In this document: positions 12,846 to 24,248 of the stretch, piece after piece | Position numbering within the stretch: the first letter of the stretch is position 1 | Layout: each line of letters begins with the position of its first letter | Origin: Maniola hyperantus | Lineage: Eukaryota; Arthropoda; Insecta; Lepidoptera; Nymphalidae | NCBI RefSeq assembly: GCF_902806685.2 | Contig: NC_048554.1 | Span: 6,634,001 to 6,698,000 of the forward strand | DNA: 64,000 bases | Reading direction: 5' to 3' | Translations under genes and position numbers: made by a program | Notes under the pieces: generated by a model | What the model saw: only the letters and a program-made list of their open reading frames with translations | Told to the model about the DNA's origin: nothing | Databases searched by the model: none

Positions 12846-13249
12846 TTTAATTTTTTTTTTTTCACAATTTTTAGTGGCCCCATCGTACTAAAATATGATA
12901 TGTGTCAGCGACACTGACTAAATTACTAGCTGTTTTTAGCTTATTTTAAAGAATTGGTTTGAATTCAAAGTAATGATCAAGATTATTAATTTATTTATTG
13001 AAGTTAGTTTAATGAATTTACATTATTTGACTCATCCGATGTCACGCGATTTGTGGCTGGGCAGCCATTTTGAATCAATTTCTATAAATGCGGGTGTTTG
13101 ACCGTTTTGAAGGCAGTCTCGCTCTGACTCGAGACTCGACGACTATTAAATGCTTTTTGTGTTTAGGTCGTTATTTCAATCAAGTGGTTGAAATGGCATT
13201 TGTTCCCCGATCAAGTCAATATTTCAGTTAACGTTAGTTTAAAGACTAA

Positions 13250-13792
13250 GGGCCGGTTGTTTCAAACCATTGGTCTTCGTAAGATACGTTCGTTAAAATT
13301 TAACAGACGTAGACGAACTTTAACATCTGTTAATTTAAGTGCGTTGCTTCATTGTACAAAAAACTGGTTGTCATTGTTATTTTGGTTCCGAAACTAACCC
13401 TAAAAATTAACTTACTTCTCCGTATCCTTTTTTTATTTAATTTTAAGTAATATTAAATTATATACATAGTTATTAATATTGCTACTTCACATTTTAAACA
13501 CTCTTTCTTTCTTACAAATTCTCTTTCATCTTCAAAAAAACTACCATTAAAAGCATTTAATTAAATTGATTCCATTTTAATTTGTAAATAAAATATTCCA
13601 TTTGTAAGAAGTATGAAGTTACGAACTGATTTGACGATCACCAATGGCGCCACCACTGGTTAACGTAAACGTAACTTTTTAACGAACGTTAGCGCTAATA
13701 GATGCTGAATCAACGCTTTTTCTTTACTTACGTTCGTTAGCGCCATATTTAAAGGTTACGTGTCCGTCAAAATTTGTTGAAACAACCGGCCC
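13250..13792. mobile_element. PIF/Harbinger-like MITE with TAA target duplication
   Basis: 543 bp bounded by inverted GGGCCGGTTGTTTCAA ends and flanked by TAA on both sides (13247-13249, 13793-13795). A 3-bp TWA duplication fits PIF/Harbinger. No transposase frame inside. Confidence 0.75.
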
Positions 13793-14053
13793 TAAAACTC
13801 TCGATAAGCCTATACGCGTTGTGATCCATATCCACGCGCAAGTTTAATATGAGAGGACATTTTAACTAAACTCATCTAAAAATACCCAATGATTTGCCTG
13901 CTTTTCTGACTGACTCTTTTATATGCCTGGCTAAAAACCTACTGTTTTAAAGAATCATTATAAATCGGTTCATATTTGGCGAAGAAATCGTGTAACAAAC
14001 ATACAAAAAGACATACATTCGAATTGAGAACCTCCTCCTTTTTCAAGTCGGTT

Positions 14054-14165
14054 AAAAACAGATTTTTATAGGTACATTATATTTTTTCGATTTATCATGC
14101 AAAATGTAGTAGAGTGTAGTACGGAACCCTCGGTGCGCAAGTCTCGCACTTGGCTAGTTTTTTGT
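14054..14165 (+). repeat. Dispersed repeat B, right half
   Basis: Continues the copy broken at 12533, ending gtctcgcacttggctagttt. Confidence 0.65.
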
Positions 14166-14399
14166 AACGTAACTATAAATTCATGATTTTTTGATTTTTC
14201 CCTTTGCTACCTGCCCATGAGTAGATTTTAGGTCAACGGGAAGTACCTACCCTATAAATTTTGATTGCCTTCTTTGACTGATCTTGACCGACACGATAGA
14301 CAGACGGACAGACAGATAACGAAGTGTTTGACTTTAAAGGTTCCATTTTCACTCTTAAGAGATACGGAACCCTAAAAACACAGAAAATAATTATTTTAC

Positions 14400-15550
14400 T
14401 TAAGTAGGTACCTAATTAGGTACTTATGGGAAAAACTCTATGGTCTAAAAATAACATGATCTGAAATCTACCTAATTTACCTATTTACCTATTTATTTGT
14501 TTTAATTTTACTTAGTGGACTCTAAAAAACGCTACTGAGACGCTAATGACTATAAAAACAAGTTCCAAGGACTTTGTTTGGAATACACAAGTAGATAGGT
14601 AGACTCTTCACAATAATACGTAATTGTCTCATTCAAGGTAATTTTTCCTAATATCTACATCTGTACTCACGTCCGCATACAAAATCATTTTAAGTAGCTA
14701 GATTTGTCTACATTTAAATGCCCACAACCTACCAGTTTTCAAACTCCAGTAGGTACTACTTCGTTTGTTTGTTTATTTGTTTGAGAGCGCATCACGCAAA
14801 CACTGCACAACACCAGTCACTGTGATTTAGCTGTGATTGCGTAAGAAAAAAAAATTGCTGTCATTTCCCGGAACTTTCGCCCAAGGTTCCCGGATATCGA
14901 ACTAGAAAGTATCGGATATAAATAGATACAACAACTGAGTTCACCATAGGATAGGAAATAACTACCTACTTTTAGACAAGATTTCTGTAAAACTTCCAAA
15001 TTATATGTAGGTAGGTGCAGTCAGCAACAAAGCTGGGTTTGCACGTAGGTACTACCTACCTATAATTTGGAAACTGTACAATAATGAAGTCTAAAAGTAT
15101 GATATTCAGTGCAAAATTCAGTGATATCCTTTTGAGTTTGACAATGTTCCCTGCCAAAAAGAATTAGGGTCAATCGGCCCTTTCACGACCAGTTTCTTTC
15201 CTTTCTTTTTCGGAGCATTTACATTTTACTAGGTATGTTCATTATTCACATAATATGTAGACTGGCGCATCACGGGTTTCTTTTGGACCATCTAAACCAT
15301 CGATGTTCAACTACCAATGGTAAAGTATGAAATAGCCATATTACGTTGTACCCACACCTACTTAAAAAAAAAATTAAACACATAGACCTAAGGATATTAA
15401 ACAGTACATATTAACATGTACTTAAAGTAATGACTTTCAAAAAATATACTTACCCAACACACTTATTGTATTCTGAACTAGAGGTGCTTACAGTACGTAA
15501 ATTATTTATCAAACATGCGATTATTACAAAACACAAAATTCAACCAGTTT
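14400..15550. other. Intergenic stretch
   Basis: No gene or clear repeat copy recognised. Confidence 0.35.
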
Positions 15551-15599
15551 CTACAACAAAGCGTAGAATAGATATACCTAGGTAGTATACAAAATCCCT

Positions 15600-16075
15600 C
15601 AACTTAAAACAATCTTTGCTCAGAAATTTATAAATTATCTCGGTCCTAAACTATACAATGCAATATGCAGAAAGATAATGCTAAAAGATTTTACAAGTAA
15701 AAACGAGGATCTTCTGATTAAAATAATATGATTGAAACAACAAATAATACATACATACACACACACATACACACCTTAACACACGCTAACACGCACTCGC
15801 ATACATGCACACCACTATCACTTGTAATAGACACCGGTATAACATGTCCGACCTTAGCGCACCAAATTGTAATAACATTTATTCAAGTTTTTAGAAATGG
15901 AGAAGGCAACCCACTGTAATACAGTGTTTACTAGTGCAGGGGTTGCCCATTCATACGTCTACTAGACCTAGGTCTACTTAATTATTACTTGTTTTTTATC
16001 TGTATTTTATATGTAATTTAATATGTAATAATATGTAATAATATCCAATAAATTTAATTTAATTTAATTTATTAA
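15600..16075 (+). mobile_element. Jockey/CR1-like non-LTR retrotransposon 3' remnant
   Basis: A decayed C-terminus reads LGPKLYNAICRKI, as in reverse-transcriptase C-termini (PK-L-YN). It is followed by a CACACACATACAC tract, caataaatttaatttaattt and an A/T-rich tail. Frame broken by stops. Confidence 0.5.
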
Positions 16076-16317
16076 ACAGTGATGCCGAAAACAACTGATT
16101 TTATGTAGGTAACTATAGAATTTAAAATACAAGTAGGTAGGTATGTAGTTAGGTAGTCAGACTTCGCAATAGGTCTTCGTCGCCCATCAATATTCTTAAC
16201 ACGCGTATAATACTTTCATTATCGAATAACTGGCCTTACATCAGCAATAACGGACCTTATTCTCATAAGGAGACCTTACGTATTACCCAGCTGGGTAGGT
16301 AGTAGGTACGTACTACT

Positions 16318-16755
16318 AAAAAACCGGCCAAGTGCGAGTCAGGCTCGCGCAATGAGGGTTCCGTACTACAGTCGTATTTTTTCGACATTTTGCACGATAA
16401 TTCAAAAACTATGATGCATAAAAATAAATAAAAATCTGTTTTAGAATGTACAGGCGAAGACCTTTCATATGATACCCCACTTGATATAGTCACTCACTTC
16501 GAAAGTTGAAAATACTAATTATTAGTTCATTACCTACCACAATTTATTTATTTTTGTGTAATGTAATCTAACCCTAAATTCACGGTTTTCAGATTTTTCC
16601 CCAAATGTCAGCTATAAGATCTACCTATCTGCCAAATTTCATGATTCTAGGTCAACGGGAAGTACCCTGTAGGTTTCTTGACAGACAGACAGACAACAAA
16701 GTGATCCTATAGGGGTTCCGTTTTTCCTTTTGAGGTACCTACGGAACCCTAATAA
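16318..16755 (-). repeat. Dispersed repeat B, full copy
   Basis: Reverse orientation: aaaaaccggccaagtgcgag to gttccgtttttccttttgag and acggaaccct. Confidence 0.8.
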
Positions 16756-17119
16756 ACCTAAGGTACTACAATTTTATTAGGTAGGTACAGTACCTACTAC
16801 CATTTTTATAAGTTCGACGATGTACCTGCGCAGAAATCTTATTTTTGAATGGCGCGAAAATATCGCAGCCAATTATAGCGCGATGAGCGAGATATCACAA
16901 GTCTCTGTTGTGCTTGTGTTTAAAATCAAGTCAAGCAATAAGGTCTGATTTCACTGATGTTCATGCGGTTATAGTCGGCGTAAGGTTAGGTTTTCTGCGC
17001 AAACGAAATACGAATTTTGCCGATGCGACTTATAAAAGTGGTAGTAGGTATAGGTAATGTACTAGGTACTATACTATTTATTAACTAGTATTTAGCAGTG
17101 TTATAGTACCAGTCACCAG

Positions 17120-17562
17120 TGTGTTCTTTCCGTCCTCACCTATGGTGCTGAAACGTGGACGCTGAAAAACGGCCTTGTTCACAAATTCAAAGTCGCTCAG
17201 CGAGCTATGGAGAGGGCTATGTTAGGAGTTTCCCTGAGGGATAAGATCCGAAACGATGAGATCCGCAGGAGAACCAGGGTCACCAGGGTGACATAGCCCA
17301 AACTATTAGTAAGCTGAAGTGGCAGTGGGCAGATCATGCCTGTCGTAGAGGCGATGGCCGTTGGAGCCGGAAAGTCCTTGAGTGGAGACCGCGTTTAAGC
17401 AAGCGTAGTGTGGGACGCCCTCCTGCACGATGGACCGACGATATAAAGAGGCTGGCGGGAAGTGGCTGGATGAGGAAGGCTGAGGACCGGGTGTGGTGGC
17501 GTTCTTTAGGGAAGGCCTATGTCCTACAGTGGACGTCCACAGGCTGATGATGATGATGATAG
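17120..17562 (+). mobile_element. RTE-type retrotransposon 3' remnant
   Basis: Encodes the C-terminal part of an endonuclease-reverse transcriptase: VLTYGAETWTL, RAMERAMLGVSLRDKIR, KLKWQWADH, GRWSRKVLEWRPR. A frameshift lies after RTRVT and stops follow. Ends in (GAT)n. Same family at 32540-32950, 40225-40320 and 53156-53520. It ends 38 bp before a Swip-1 exon. Confidence 0.85.
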
Positions 17563-17599
17563 TAATAAGCTGTTAATCATTTTTTTTCTGTTTTTATAG

Positions 17600-17764
17600 A
17601 TTCGATGAGGGTAAAGACGGCTATCTGGATTTGAACGAGGTGAAGCGTATGATGGAACGGCTTGGTGCTCCGCAAACGCATCTTGGACTAAAAGCCATGA
17701 TATCTGAAGTGGATGAAGATGGTGACAACAAAATTAGCTTCCGAGAATTCTTACTTATTTACCG
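17600..17764 (+). CDS. Swip-1: Swip-1 internal exon with both EF-hands
   Basis: Acceptor AG at 17598-17599, then one base completing the previous codon, then frame from 17601 (FDEGKDGYLDLNEV). Donor GTTAGT at 17765. An RTE retrotransposon remnant ends only about 38 bp upstream of this exon. Confidence 0.92.
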
Positions 17765-20346
17765 GTTAGTATTAACGTATAACTCACGAATGACGTATAC
17801 CTACGTGTATTGTACATACCTAGGTATCATGTATTTAAGAAAATTTGTGACAAAGGATAATTCTAATTTAATACATACTAGGTACCGACTCTTCGGAGAG
17901 GACCGGAACTCTTTGATTTTCCGACAAAAAGTAGTAGGTATGTATTCATCCCCGGGATGCAAGTTATCTCTGCAGGTCTGTACATAAACAAAAAAAAATC
18001 GGTTTAACAGACAGATACACACACTTTCGCATTTTTAATATTACGGAGATATTTATGGATTTTAAGAGCTATCATCTGATAGGTATGTGTGTGAGAAGAG
18101 GCGGATTAAATGTCGACAGCGCCATAGGCAAGCATCTCATACGCGAACTTCGAAAGAACGATTAATCGTGTATAGTTCGCGACATGTAGAGATGGCAATC
18201 GGGGTATGAGGCATGGGACGCCCCGCCCACATGCACCTTACCCACGCTCACCCGCACCGGGTTAGCGCGGGGGCTGTGTGGGTGTGGGGGCGTTTCCTCC
18301 TCGATTGCCATCTCGACCTGCCACGTACTGTAATTGCAAAGCTGATAGTTGGTGGTTATACTAAATGAACGAGTGAAGACTTCTCACTTTGCTATATTAA
18401 TAAAGAGGCGGTCACTCCATGATTTTGCATCGAAGACCAACTAACTCTACATGATCGCACGCGCCCCTTCGTAACCTCGCGCCCCTAGGCACGTGCCTAG
18501 TTTGCCTTAGGGATATAATCCGCCACTGTGTGTGAGTGTATGAACAGCTGTATGAGCGCAGCAAGATGTCGCACCTCGCTCAACCTGCACTCCATACCTA
18601 CGGAGTGTCCACCCACTTTTTCAACTTTCGTGCCGCATTCATATTTAATACCATAAAAACAAATTCCTGTATGTCTAATAGTACGCTAATAGTCTATCAC
18701 TTCACTGACCACTCCAAAACTTACAATACTGACTGACAAAGTCTAGAAACCTAAGATTTTGGATCAAATGTTAGTATAGTCCGTACAAAATGACTCCTCA
18801 CGCGCCATTTTAACTGTATGGGTCAACTCAATGTCATGTCAAAAGTACGGTTAACCTTTAAATTAGGACTAAATCGTACCTTTGACATGAAATTTGACAC
18901 AAAAACAAAAATGGCGCGCGAGGAGTTAAATATTACGCGTTATACGAAAAAAAGATTGTTAGCACCCCATCAGAGCCTTTCAATACAGTCGGCAGTCATA
19001 CCTATAGAGAAAGTCTTTGAATTGGAAGGTAGATTAGAATATAATATTGTCAAAACAGGCAGCTCTAAAAGGTGGGTGTGCCGGCCGACTGCCGGCGTTC
19101 TCTCGACGAACCATATCTAAAGTTATTGATTGTACAGTCTAGACGTCAAATAAGGTTATACAACATTGAGTTGAGAGGAAACTCAATTTTTTGTTCGTAC
19201 ACAACATAATTATACCCACGACTTGACCAGTCTAGTTTAAAAGAATACATGAATATTAATAAATTGAAACTAGCCATGGTTACACAACAACTTTTCATTT
19301 ATGTCTTAGGTAGTTACTAGATGATGTCCGCGACCTCGTCCGTGTGGATTTAGGTTTTTTGCTTTTCCAGGATAAACAGTTGCCTATGTCAATTTCCGGG
19401 ACGCAAGCTACTTCTGTACCAAATCTGTATATATAAAAGGAAAAGCTGACTGACAGACTGATCTATCAACGTAGGTACCATTGGACGGATCGGGCTGAAA
19501 CTTGTATAGCTATATGGCCTATATGACGTAGGCAACCGCTAAGAAAGGATTTTTGAAAATGCAACCCATAAGGGGGTAAAGTAGAGGTTTGAAATTTATG
19601 TAATCCACGTGGACGAAGTCGCGAGCATAAGCTAGTTTCATATAAATCGGTTTAACGGATGGGCCTTTAAAAATCCCGTGGGAACTCTGATTTTCTGGGA
19701 TAAAAGTAGCCTATGTCCATCAGTCTATCCCCGGGATGTAAGGCTAACTCTGTACTCTGTACCTGAAAAGCTAGCAGACAGACAGACAGTTAAACAGACC
19801 ACTATCGCATTTATAATATTAGTATGGAAGTAGGTATACATTTAATACTTACGTTGAAGCTTTATTAAAAAATATTTCAGACAATATTGTGGCTAATTCC
19901 ATTGTACACAATCTCTAAACTAAACTAAAATGGCACGTCTAAATCTATTGCTATCCCTTTCATAATGTTGCTTGCGGAAAAGGATGGCACTAAATTTAGA
20001 TCTGTTAATTTAGTTTAGTTTAGAGATTGTGTACAAGAGAATCGGCCCCAATATTAACCTATTTAAAGAGCCATTCTTTTATGCTTATTACAGAAAAGCC
20101 AGGGCGGGCGAGCTTGAAACAGACTCTGGGCTGGAGGCATTCGCGAGATTAACAGAAATTAACGTTGATCAAGTAGGGGTAAATGGAGCCAAGAATTTCT
20201 TTGAAGCTAAAATCGAAGAACTGTCGAAAACTAATAAATTTCACAATGAAATTATCCAAGAGCAGGAGGAAAAGCGACGCGAGGCTGAGGAAAAGGCCTT
20301 GCGGAAGCAGAGATTTAAGGAAAAATCTGCCATATTTCAGCAGTAA
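17600..20346 (+). CDS. Swip-1: Swip-1 / EFhd2 EF-hand protein, 3' part (two coding exons)
   Basis: Two exons, 17600-17764 and 20094-20346, join in phase (CG|A = Arg) and encode the C-terminal 138 or so residues of swiprosin-1/EFhd2, a calcium-binding actin-bundling regulator of the cortical cytoskeleton. The first exon holds both EF-hand loops, DEGKDGYLDLNE and DEDGDNKISFRE, each with acidic residues at positions 1 and 12. The family phrase LGAPQTHLGLKAMI lies between them. The second exon gives the helical segment VGVNGAKNFFEAKI followed by a charged coiled-coil tail rich in E, K and R, and ends in stop TAA. Acceptors (ttttatag, ttattacag) and donor (gttagt) are visible. The N-terminal exon was not found in the 17 kb upstream and is probably outside the window. 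AATAAA occurs at 20345 (overlapping the stop) and at 20378. Family assignment is firm; the 5' end is missing. Confidence 0.93.
18171..18330. mobile_element. GC-rich hairpin MITE family P, near full
   Basis: About 160 bp with inverted ends (gagatggcaatcggggtatg / ccgattgccatctcgacctg) and inverted CACCCGCAC / GTGCGGGTG-like arms. Confidence 0.8.
18785..18928. mobile_element. Hairpin MITE family I
   Basis: Inverted ends ctcctcacgcgccatttt and aaaatggcgcgcgaggag; further copies at 22227-22392 and 22680-22862. Confidence 0.75.
19427..19636 (-). repeat. Dispersed repeat E copy
   Basis: aaaaggaaaagctgactgac to gtcgcgagcataagctag. Confidence 0.7.
19640..19830 (+). repeat. Dispersed repeat G copy
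   Basis: aatcccgtgggaactctgat, gtagcctatgtccatc, CAGACAGACAG and a tail cgcatttataatattagtat. Confidence 0.65.
19886..20052 (+). mobile_element. MITE M copy 1, upstream of last Swip-1 exon
   Basis: 167 bp; outer ends attgtggctaattcc / gaatcggccccaat are imperfect inverted repeats, and inner ends ttgtacacaatctctaaac / its complement are perfect. TA flanks both sides if the element starts at TTGTGGC. A second, inverted copy lies at 20560-20724. Confidence 0.8.
20094..20346 (+). CDS. Swip-1: Swip-1 terminal coding exon
   Basis: Acceptor ttattacag at 20085-20093. Encodes KARAGELETDSGLEAFARLT and the coiled-coil tail, stop at 20344-20346. A MITE ends 41 bp upstream at 20052, and an inverted copy of it lies 213 bp downstream. 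Confidence 0.92.
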
Positions 20347-20383
20347 TAAAAGTGAAGTTCACAGAACATTGTAGTTAAATAAA
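20345..20383 (+). promoter_or_regulatory. Swip-1 polyadenylation signals
   Basis: Two AATAAA hexamers follow the Swip-1 reading frame: one overlaps the stop codon (20345-20350) and one lies at 20378-20383. The second is the more likely signal, because the first leaves almost no 3' UTR. Confidence 0.6.
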
Positions 20384-20461
20384 GCTGTTGCTAAGGTAGG
20401 TACCTAATTGAATCATATTCAGGAATATTAAGGATTTATTACAAAGTTATATAAGCCGCAT

Positions 20462-20558
20462 TCACGTCACGTCACGTCACGTGCGTTCTCCCGCACCGGG
20501 ATAGCGCGGGGCTTGTGCGGGTGTGCGGGGCGTCCCCATCCCAATTGCCATCTCGTTT
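20462..20558. mobile_element. GC-rich hairpin MITE family P, truncated
   Basis: Starts with a CGTCACGTCACGTCACG tract, then gcaccgggatagcgcgggg and caattgccatctcg. Confidence 0.6.
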
Positions 20559-20559
20559 A

Positions 20560-20724
20560 CTGGGGCCGATTCTCTAGTACACAATCTCTAAACTAAACTA
20601 AATTAATAGGTCTAAATCTAGTGCTCTCCTTTTTCGCAAGCAACATTATGAAAGGGATAGCAATAGATTTAGACGTGCCATTTTAGTTTAGTTTAGAGAT
20701 TGTGTACAACGGAATTAGCCACAA
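20560..20724 (-). mobile_element. MITE M copy 2, inverted, downstream of last Swip-1 exon
   Basis: Reverse complement of 19886-20052 with roughly eight differences. Together they bracket the terminal exon and the two AATAAA signals. Confidence 0.8.
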
Positions 20725-20799
20725 TGGCGTACTAAAGTTTAATGTTGCTTTATGTTAATTTGTTGATATAATATGATAATAAAATTGTTCAAGATGTCG

Positions 20800-21022
20800 G
20801 GAGAAATCAAACCGACAGAGCTTGTTGAGAGTGCGGATTGGCAGACTTCACATATCAAGCATGCATGTTTCCTCACGATAATTTCATTCACCTTAAAGCA
20901 AGTGATATTTAATTGCTTAAAATACACGGAACTCCGAAAAGTTAAGAGGTGCATGCCTGGGATCGAGCCCCCGACCATCCTAGCAGGAGGCAGACGTCTT
21001 AACCACTAGGCTATCATGGATT
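20800..21022 (-). mobile_element. tRNA-derived SINE, family A
   Basis: gcggattggcagacttcaca, caagtgatatttaattgctt, tgggatcgagcccccgacc and ttaaccactaggctatca (complement of A box). Confidence 0.75.
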
Positions 21023-21457
21023 TAAAGACGATATTACACTGTAACATAGTAAAGGTTACACGGAAACAATGTATCTATAGTAGAATAGTTCCTCTCCCGT
21101 ACGAAGCCGGGGCAGGTCGCTAGTATCTAATAAAAATAAAATTAAGTTGTTGGCCTATCTAGTCTGTAAGCTGTTACCATGTGGCTATAGGGATATATAA
21201 TGTTATTTTTAGGCAAAAATATACCTACTGTCGCCTGTCGCACAGAATTGTTTTTACCCGACTACGGCAAAGCCAAAAGGAAGGGTTATGATTTTATCAG
21301 TCTATGTACCTATGTATTTATGTTTGTATCCACATTTTGTATCAGATTCTGTGTGTTCTACCGTTGCGCCTAAACTACTGGGCCGATTTTGATGAATGAG
21401 GTGTCAATTGATTTGATATTTACATATTTTATACGAAAAAAGTGGGGGTCTCCAAAT

Positions 21458-21840
21458 TTTTAGGGTTCCGTACCTCAAAAGGAAAAACGGAACCCTTATA
21501 GGATCACTTTGTTGTCTGTCAAGAAACCTACAGAATACTTCCCGTTGACCTAGAAACAGACATTAAGGGAAAAATCTGAAAACCGTGAATTTGTGGTCAC
21601 ATCACAAGAAAAAAATTAAAATGTGTTTCGAACAATTATTGCTATTTTCGATATTCAAAGTAAGATTGCTATATCAAGTGGGGTATCATATGAAAGGGCT
21701 TAACCTGTACATTCTAAAACAGATTTTTATTTATTTTTATACATAATAGTTTTTGATTTATCGTACAAAATGTCGATAAAATACGATTGTAGTACGGAAC
21801 CCTCAGTGGGCGAGTCTGACTCGCACTTGACCGGTTTTTT
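21458..21840 (+). repeat. Dispersed repeat B copy
   Basis: gggttccgtacctcaaaagg to cgcacttgaccggtttttt. Confidence 0.8.
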
Positions 21841-22226
21841 GGTAAGTATAGTATCGAGTGGGAAGTCAATTGAAAGAGGAGCGACAGAAATACAATTTTA
21901 CTAAATTTCAGCGTTTAATAAGAGGATCGTAGTTAGTCGGGTTTTAGTTTTCTTTATCTTGTTGATACTTAGATAACTAGATAAGTGCGTAATGTTTGTT
22001 AATTGAATTAATAGTAGGTAATATATAAATAATACAATGTTAACTTGGTTATTGCTGCGCCATTTTTTCAACAACGAACAATATTTCAACGTAAAACGGT
22101 GTCATGAAATTAGTTATTATAGGAATTTATTGCTTTCGAGAGCAATTGTTACAAATGTGCCTAACTTTAGAAACGATATAGAATTAATATAAAGAGTAAA
22201 TTATTCTAATCATGTACCTAAGTATA

Positions 22227-22392
22227 GTCCACATACAAAATGACTTCTCACGCGCCATTTTAACTCTATGGGTCAACTGTCATGTCAAAAATACGGGGTT
22301 CACCCATAGGCTTAATAAATAAGGACTAAATAGTACTTTGGACATGACAATTGACACAAAGTTAAAATGGCGCGTGAGAAGTCTTCTGTACG
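22227..22392. mobile_element. Hairpin MITE family I
   Basis: Ends gacttctcacgcgccatttt and aaaatggcgcgtgagaagtc are exact complements. Confidence 0.8.
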
Positions 22393-22521
22393 CATAAGAA
22401 CTCACCCGCCATATTTGCTCTACTTCAGATTAAAATTAACTTAAATATCCTAGATTTAAAGTCAACAATTCAGTATCACCGATTTTAATTGCGCAAAGTT
22501 TGCGCTTCGAGCCTTGGCTGG

Positions 22522-22674
22522 CATGACAGCTTGACATGGCTATCGGGGTTTGAGACGGGGGGACGCCCCGCACACGTGCATGTCACCCTTGCTCGCCCAC
22601 ACCGGGTTAGCGCGGGGGCTGTGCGGGTGTGCGGGGCGTTCCCTCCCCGATTACCATCTCGACCTGTCGCTTAT
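22522..22674. mobile_element. GC-rich hairpin MITE family P
   Basis: gacatggctatcggggtttg at the left; gattaccatctcgacctgtc at the right; long GC-rich arms. Confidence 0.75.
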
Positions 22675-22679
22675 CTTCT

Positions 22680-22862
22680 GTACGATATTAGTCATGTCAA
22701 AAGTACGATTTTTTTAAGTTCTCAATGGGTAAACACATAGAATTACAAATTGCTCTATCTACGGGTATAATTTGTTCTGAGGGTAGGTAAACCGAACTTT
22801 TGACATGACAGTTGACACAGAGCAAATATTGCGAGCGAGTTCTCAAAATGTATGCACTATAC
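22680..22862. mobile_element. Hairpin MITE family I, diverged
   Basis: gtcatgtcaaaagtacg and acttttgacatgacagttga inverted; adjacent to a family P copy. Confidence 0.6.
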
Positions 22863-23145
22863 CATGTCAGGTTAGTTGCATGTTTAAACTTTATTATGTT
22901 AAGTTTTTATTTAAGTTAAGTATTAAAAGTGATGAATTTTAATTATTAAACTTTTGCTACCTAAATATAAAATTGTTTTTCATTTATTCGACGATTTCTT
23001 AAGCTTCGTATTCATTTGAAATTTGGCTTATGACGTAGGCATCCGCTAAGAAAGGACTTTTGAAAATTCATACCCTAAGGGGGCAAAAATAGGGCTTCAA
23101 AATTTGTGTAGTCCACGCGGGCATAAGCTAGTCTAAATATATGAA

Positions 23146-23351
23146 AGAAAAAGGTCACTGACTGGCGGACTGATTGATCTATCAATGCACAGCTCAAACT
23201 ACTGGACGGAGCGGGCTGTTTGCCATACAGATAGCTATTATGACGTAGGCATCCGCTAAGAAAGGATTTTTGAAAATTCAACCCCTAAGTGGGTGAAATA
23301 GGGGTTTGAAATTTGTGTAGTCCACGCAGACGAAGTCGCGAGCATAAGCAA
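23146..23351 (-). repeat. Dispersed repeat E copy (partial second copy at 23020-23128)
   Basis: ggtcactgactggcggactg to gaagtcgcgagcataag; a truncated copy of the same family lies immediately upstream in the same orientation. Confidence 0.7.
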
Positions 23352-23629
23352 GTTACTTTTCTAAGTTACGCCGATGTCTAGCTGCGCAGAAATCTTATTT
23401 TTGAATGGCGGGAATCATAGCGCGCGTCCGTCCACTATTGGCACAGACCGTGACTATTGGTTATGCCCATAACCAAACCGTGCGCGCCGCACGAGGTACG
23501 GCTACACTGTCTATAGAGCGCGCCCGCTCCACTCCGTCTATGGGCGTTGCGCCTAAGATTATGAGTTGCACAAACCACTGACCATACATCTAGAAGAATA
23601 ATAATTACTAAAATACTAATACAGTAGGA

Positions 23630-23796
23630 GCCAAGAAATATTGTACATCGACCTTTAGAATGAGATTTCAGCTTTGAGCGTTATCTCAGTCACTCATACC
23701 TATATGTGACGTTTTGTCGGTCTCAACGACAGGGACACTTTCTACAAAACCGCTATCTCTTTCTAAAGGTTGATGTACATTTCCTGCCGGGTAGGT
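23630..23796. mobile_element. Hairpin MITE family H copy 2
   Basis: Shares gtcactcatacctat, gtttgtcggtytcaacgac and ctaaaggt with 2378-2552; inverted ends. Confidence 0.65.
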
Positions 23797-24167
23797 ACTG
23801 TATGTATTTTATATTTGAAAATTATTAAACAACAATTGTAAAAAGAAGAAACACATATTTTATCAAAAAGTAATGTAATTATTAAACTTTAACAGCTATA
23901 TATGTACACAATCATATTTACTAGTACAGTTCTTGTAATTCACGAAGTCGAGTGAACTTTACTTGTGGTTATGTAGTTTACTGGACTTTGGGTAAGTGTG
24001 CTTGCATGTCGGACCAATCAGTCGCGAGCAAGCGTTCACAAATGCACACATTTAGTGTACCTTACTTATACCATAACCACTTAAACACAAGTTCATTTTC
24101 GTTTTCGTGAAATGCAAAACTATATAACTTATACTGTTCACACTTCTTAGGATGCATTGTGGTTTGT

Positions 24168-24248
24168 TTAATTGTTCCGTGCCACTGATGGTAAGTTTGT
24201 GGTATCTAACTTCATCAAATTTGCTAGAGTTGCCATTACAGATGCATT
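24168..24248 (-). CDS. Coiled-coil gene, terminal exon
   Basis: Acceptor aatcttttcag, then NASVMATLANLMKLDTTN to VARNN and stop TAA at 24170-24168. It starts in phase 0, matching the previous exon. Confidence 0.68.
   Translation of the reverse strand, partial: NASVMATLANLMKLDTTNLPSVARNN

Larger units (their letters stand above)
12534..14053. mobile_element. Fold-back element inserted in repeat B
   Basis: Begins aaaaaccaacttcaataacc and ends caagtcggttaaaa, so its ends are inverted. Its first 300 bp form a long hairpin, and it contains a nested Harbinger-like MITE at 13250-13792. Related copies at 61060-61715 and 62735-62955. Confidence 0.6.

Noticed and set aside
15728..15919. Frame with IHTHIHTLTHANTHSHT repeats
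   Set aside because: It translates a CACACA/CATACA simple repeat at a retrotransposon tail.
1..17599. N-terminal exon of Swip-1 in the upstream 17 kb
   Set aside because: I searched by eye for the expected N-terminal motifs and found nothing convincing, so it is probably outside the window or too diverged to see.
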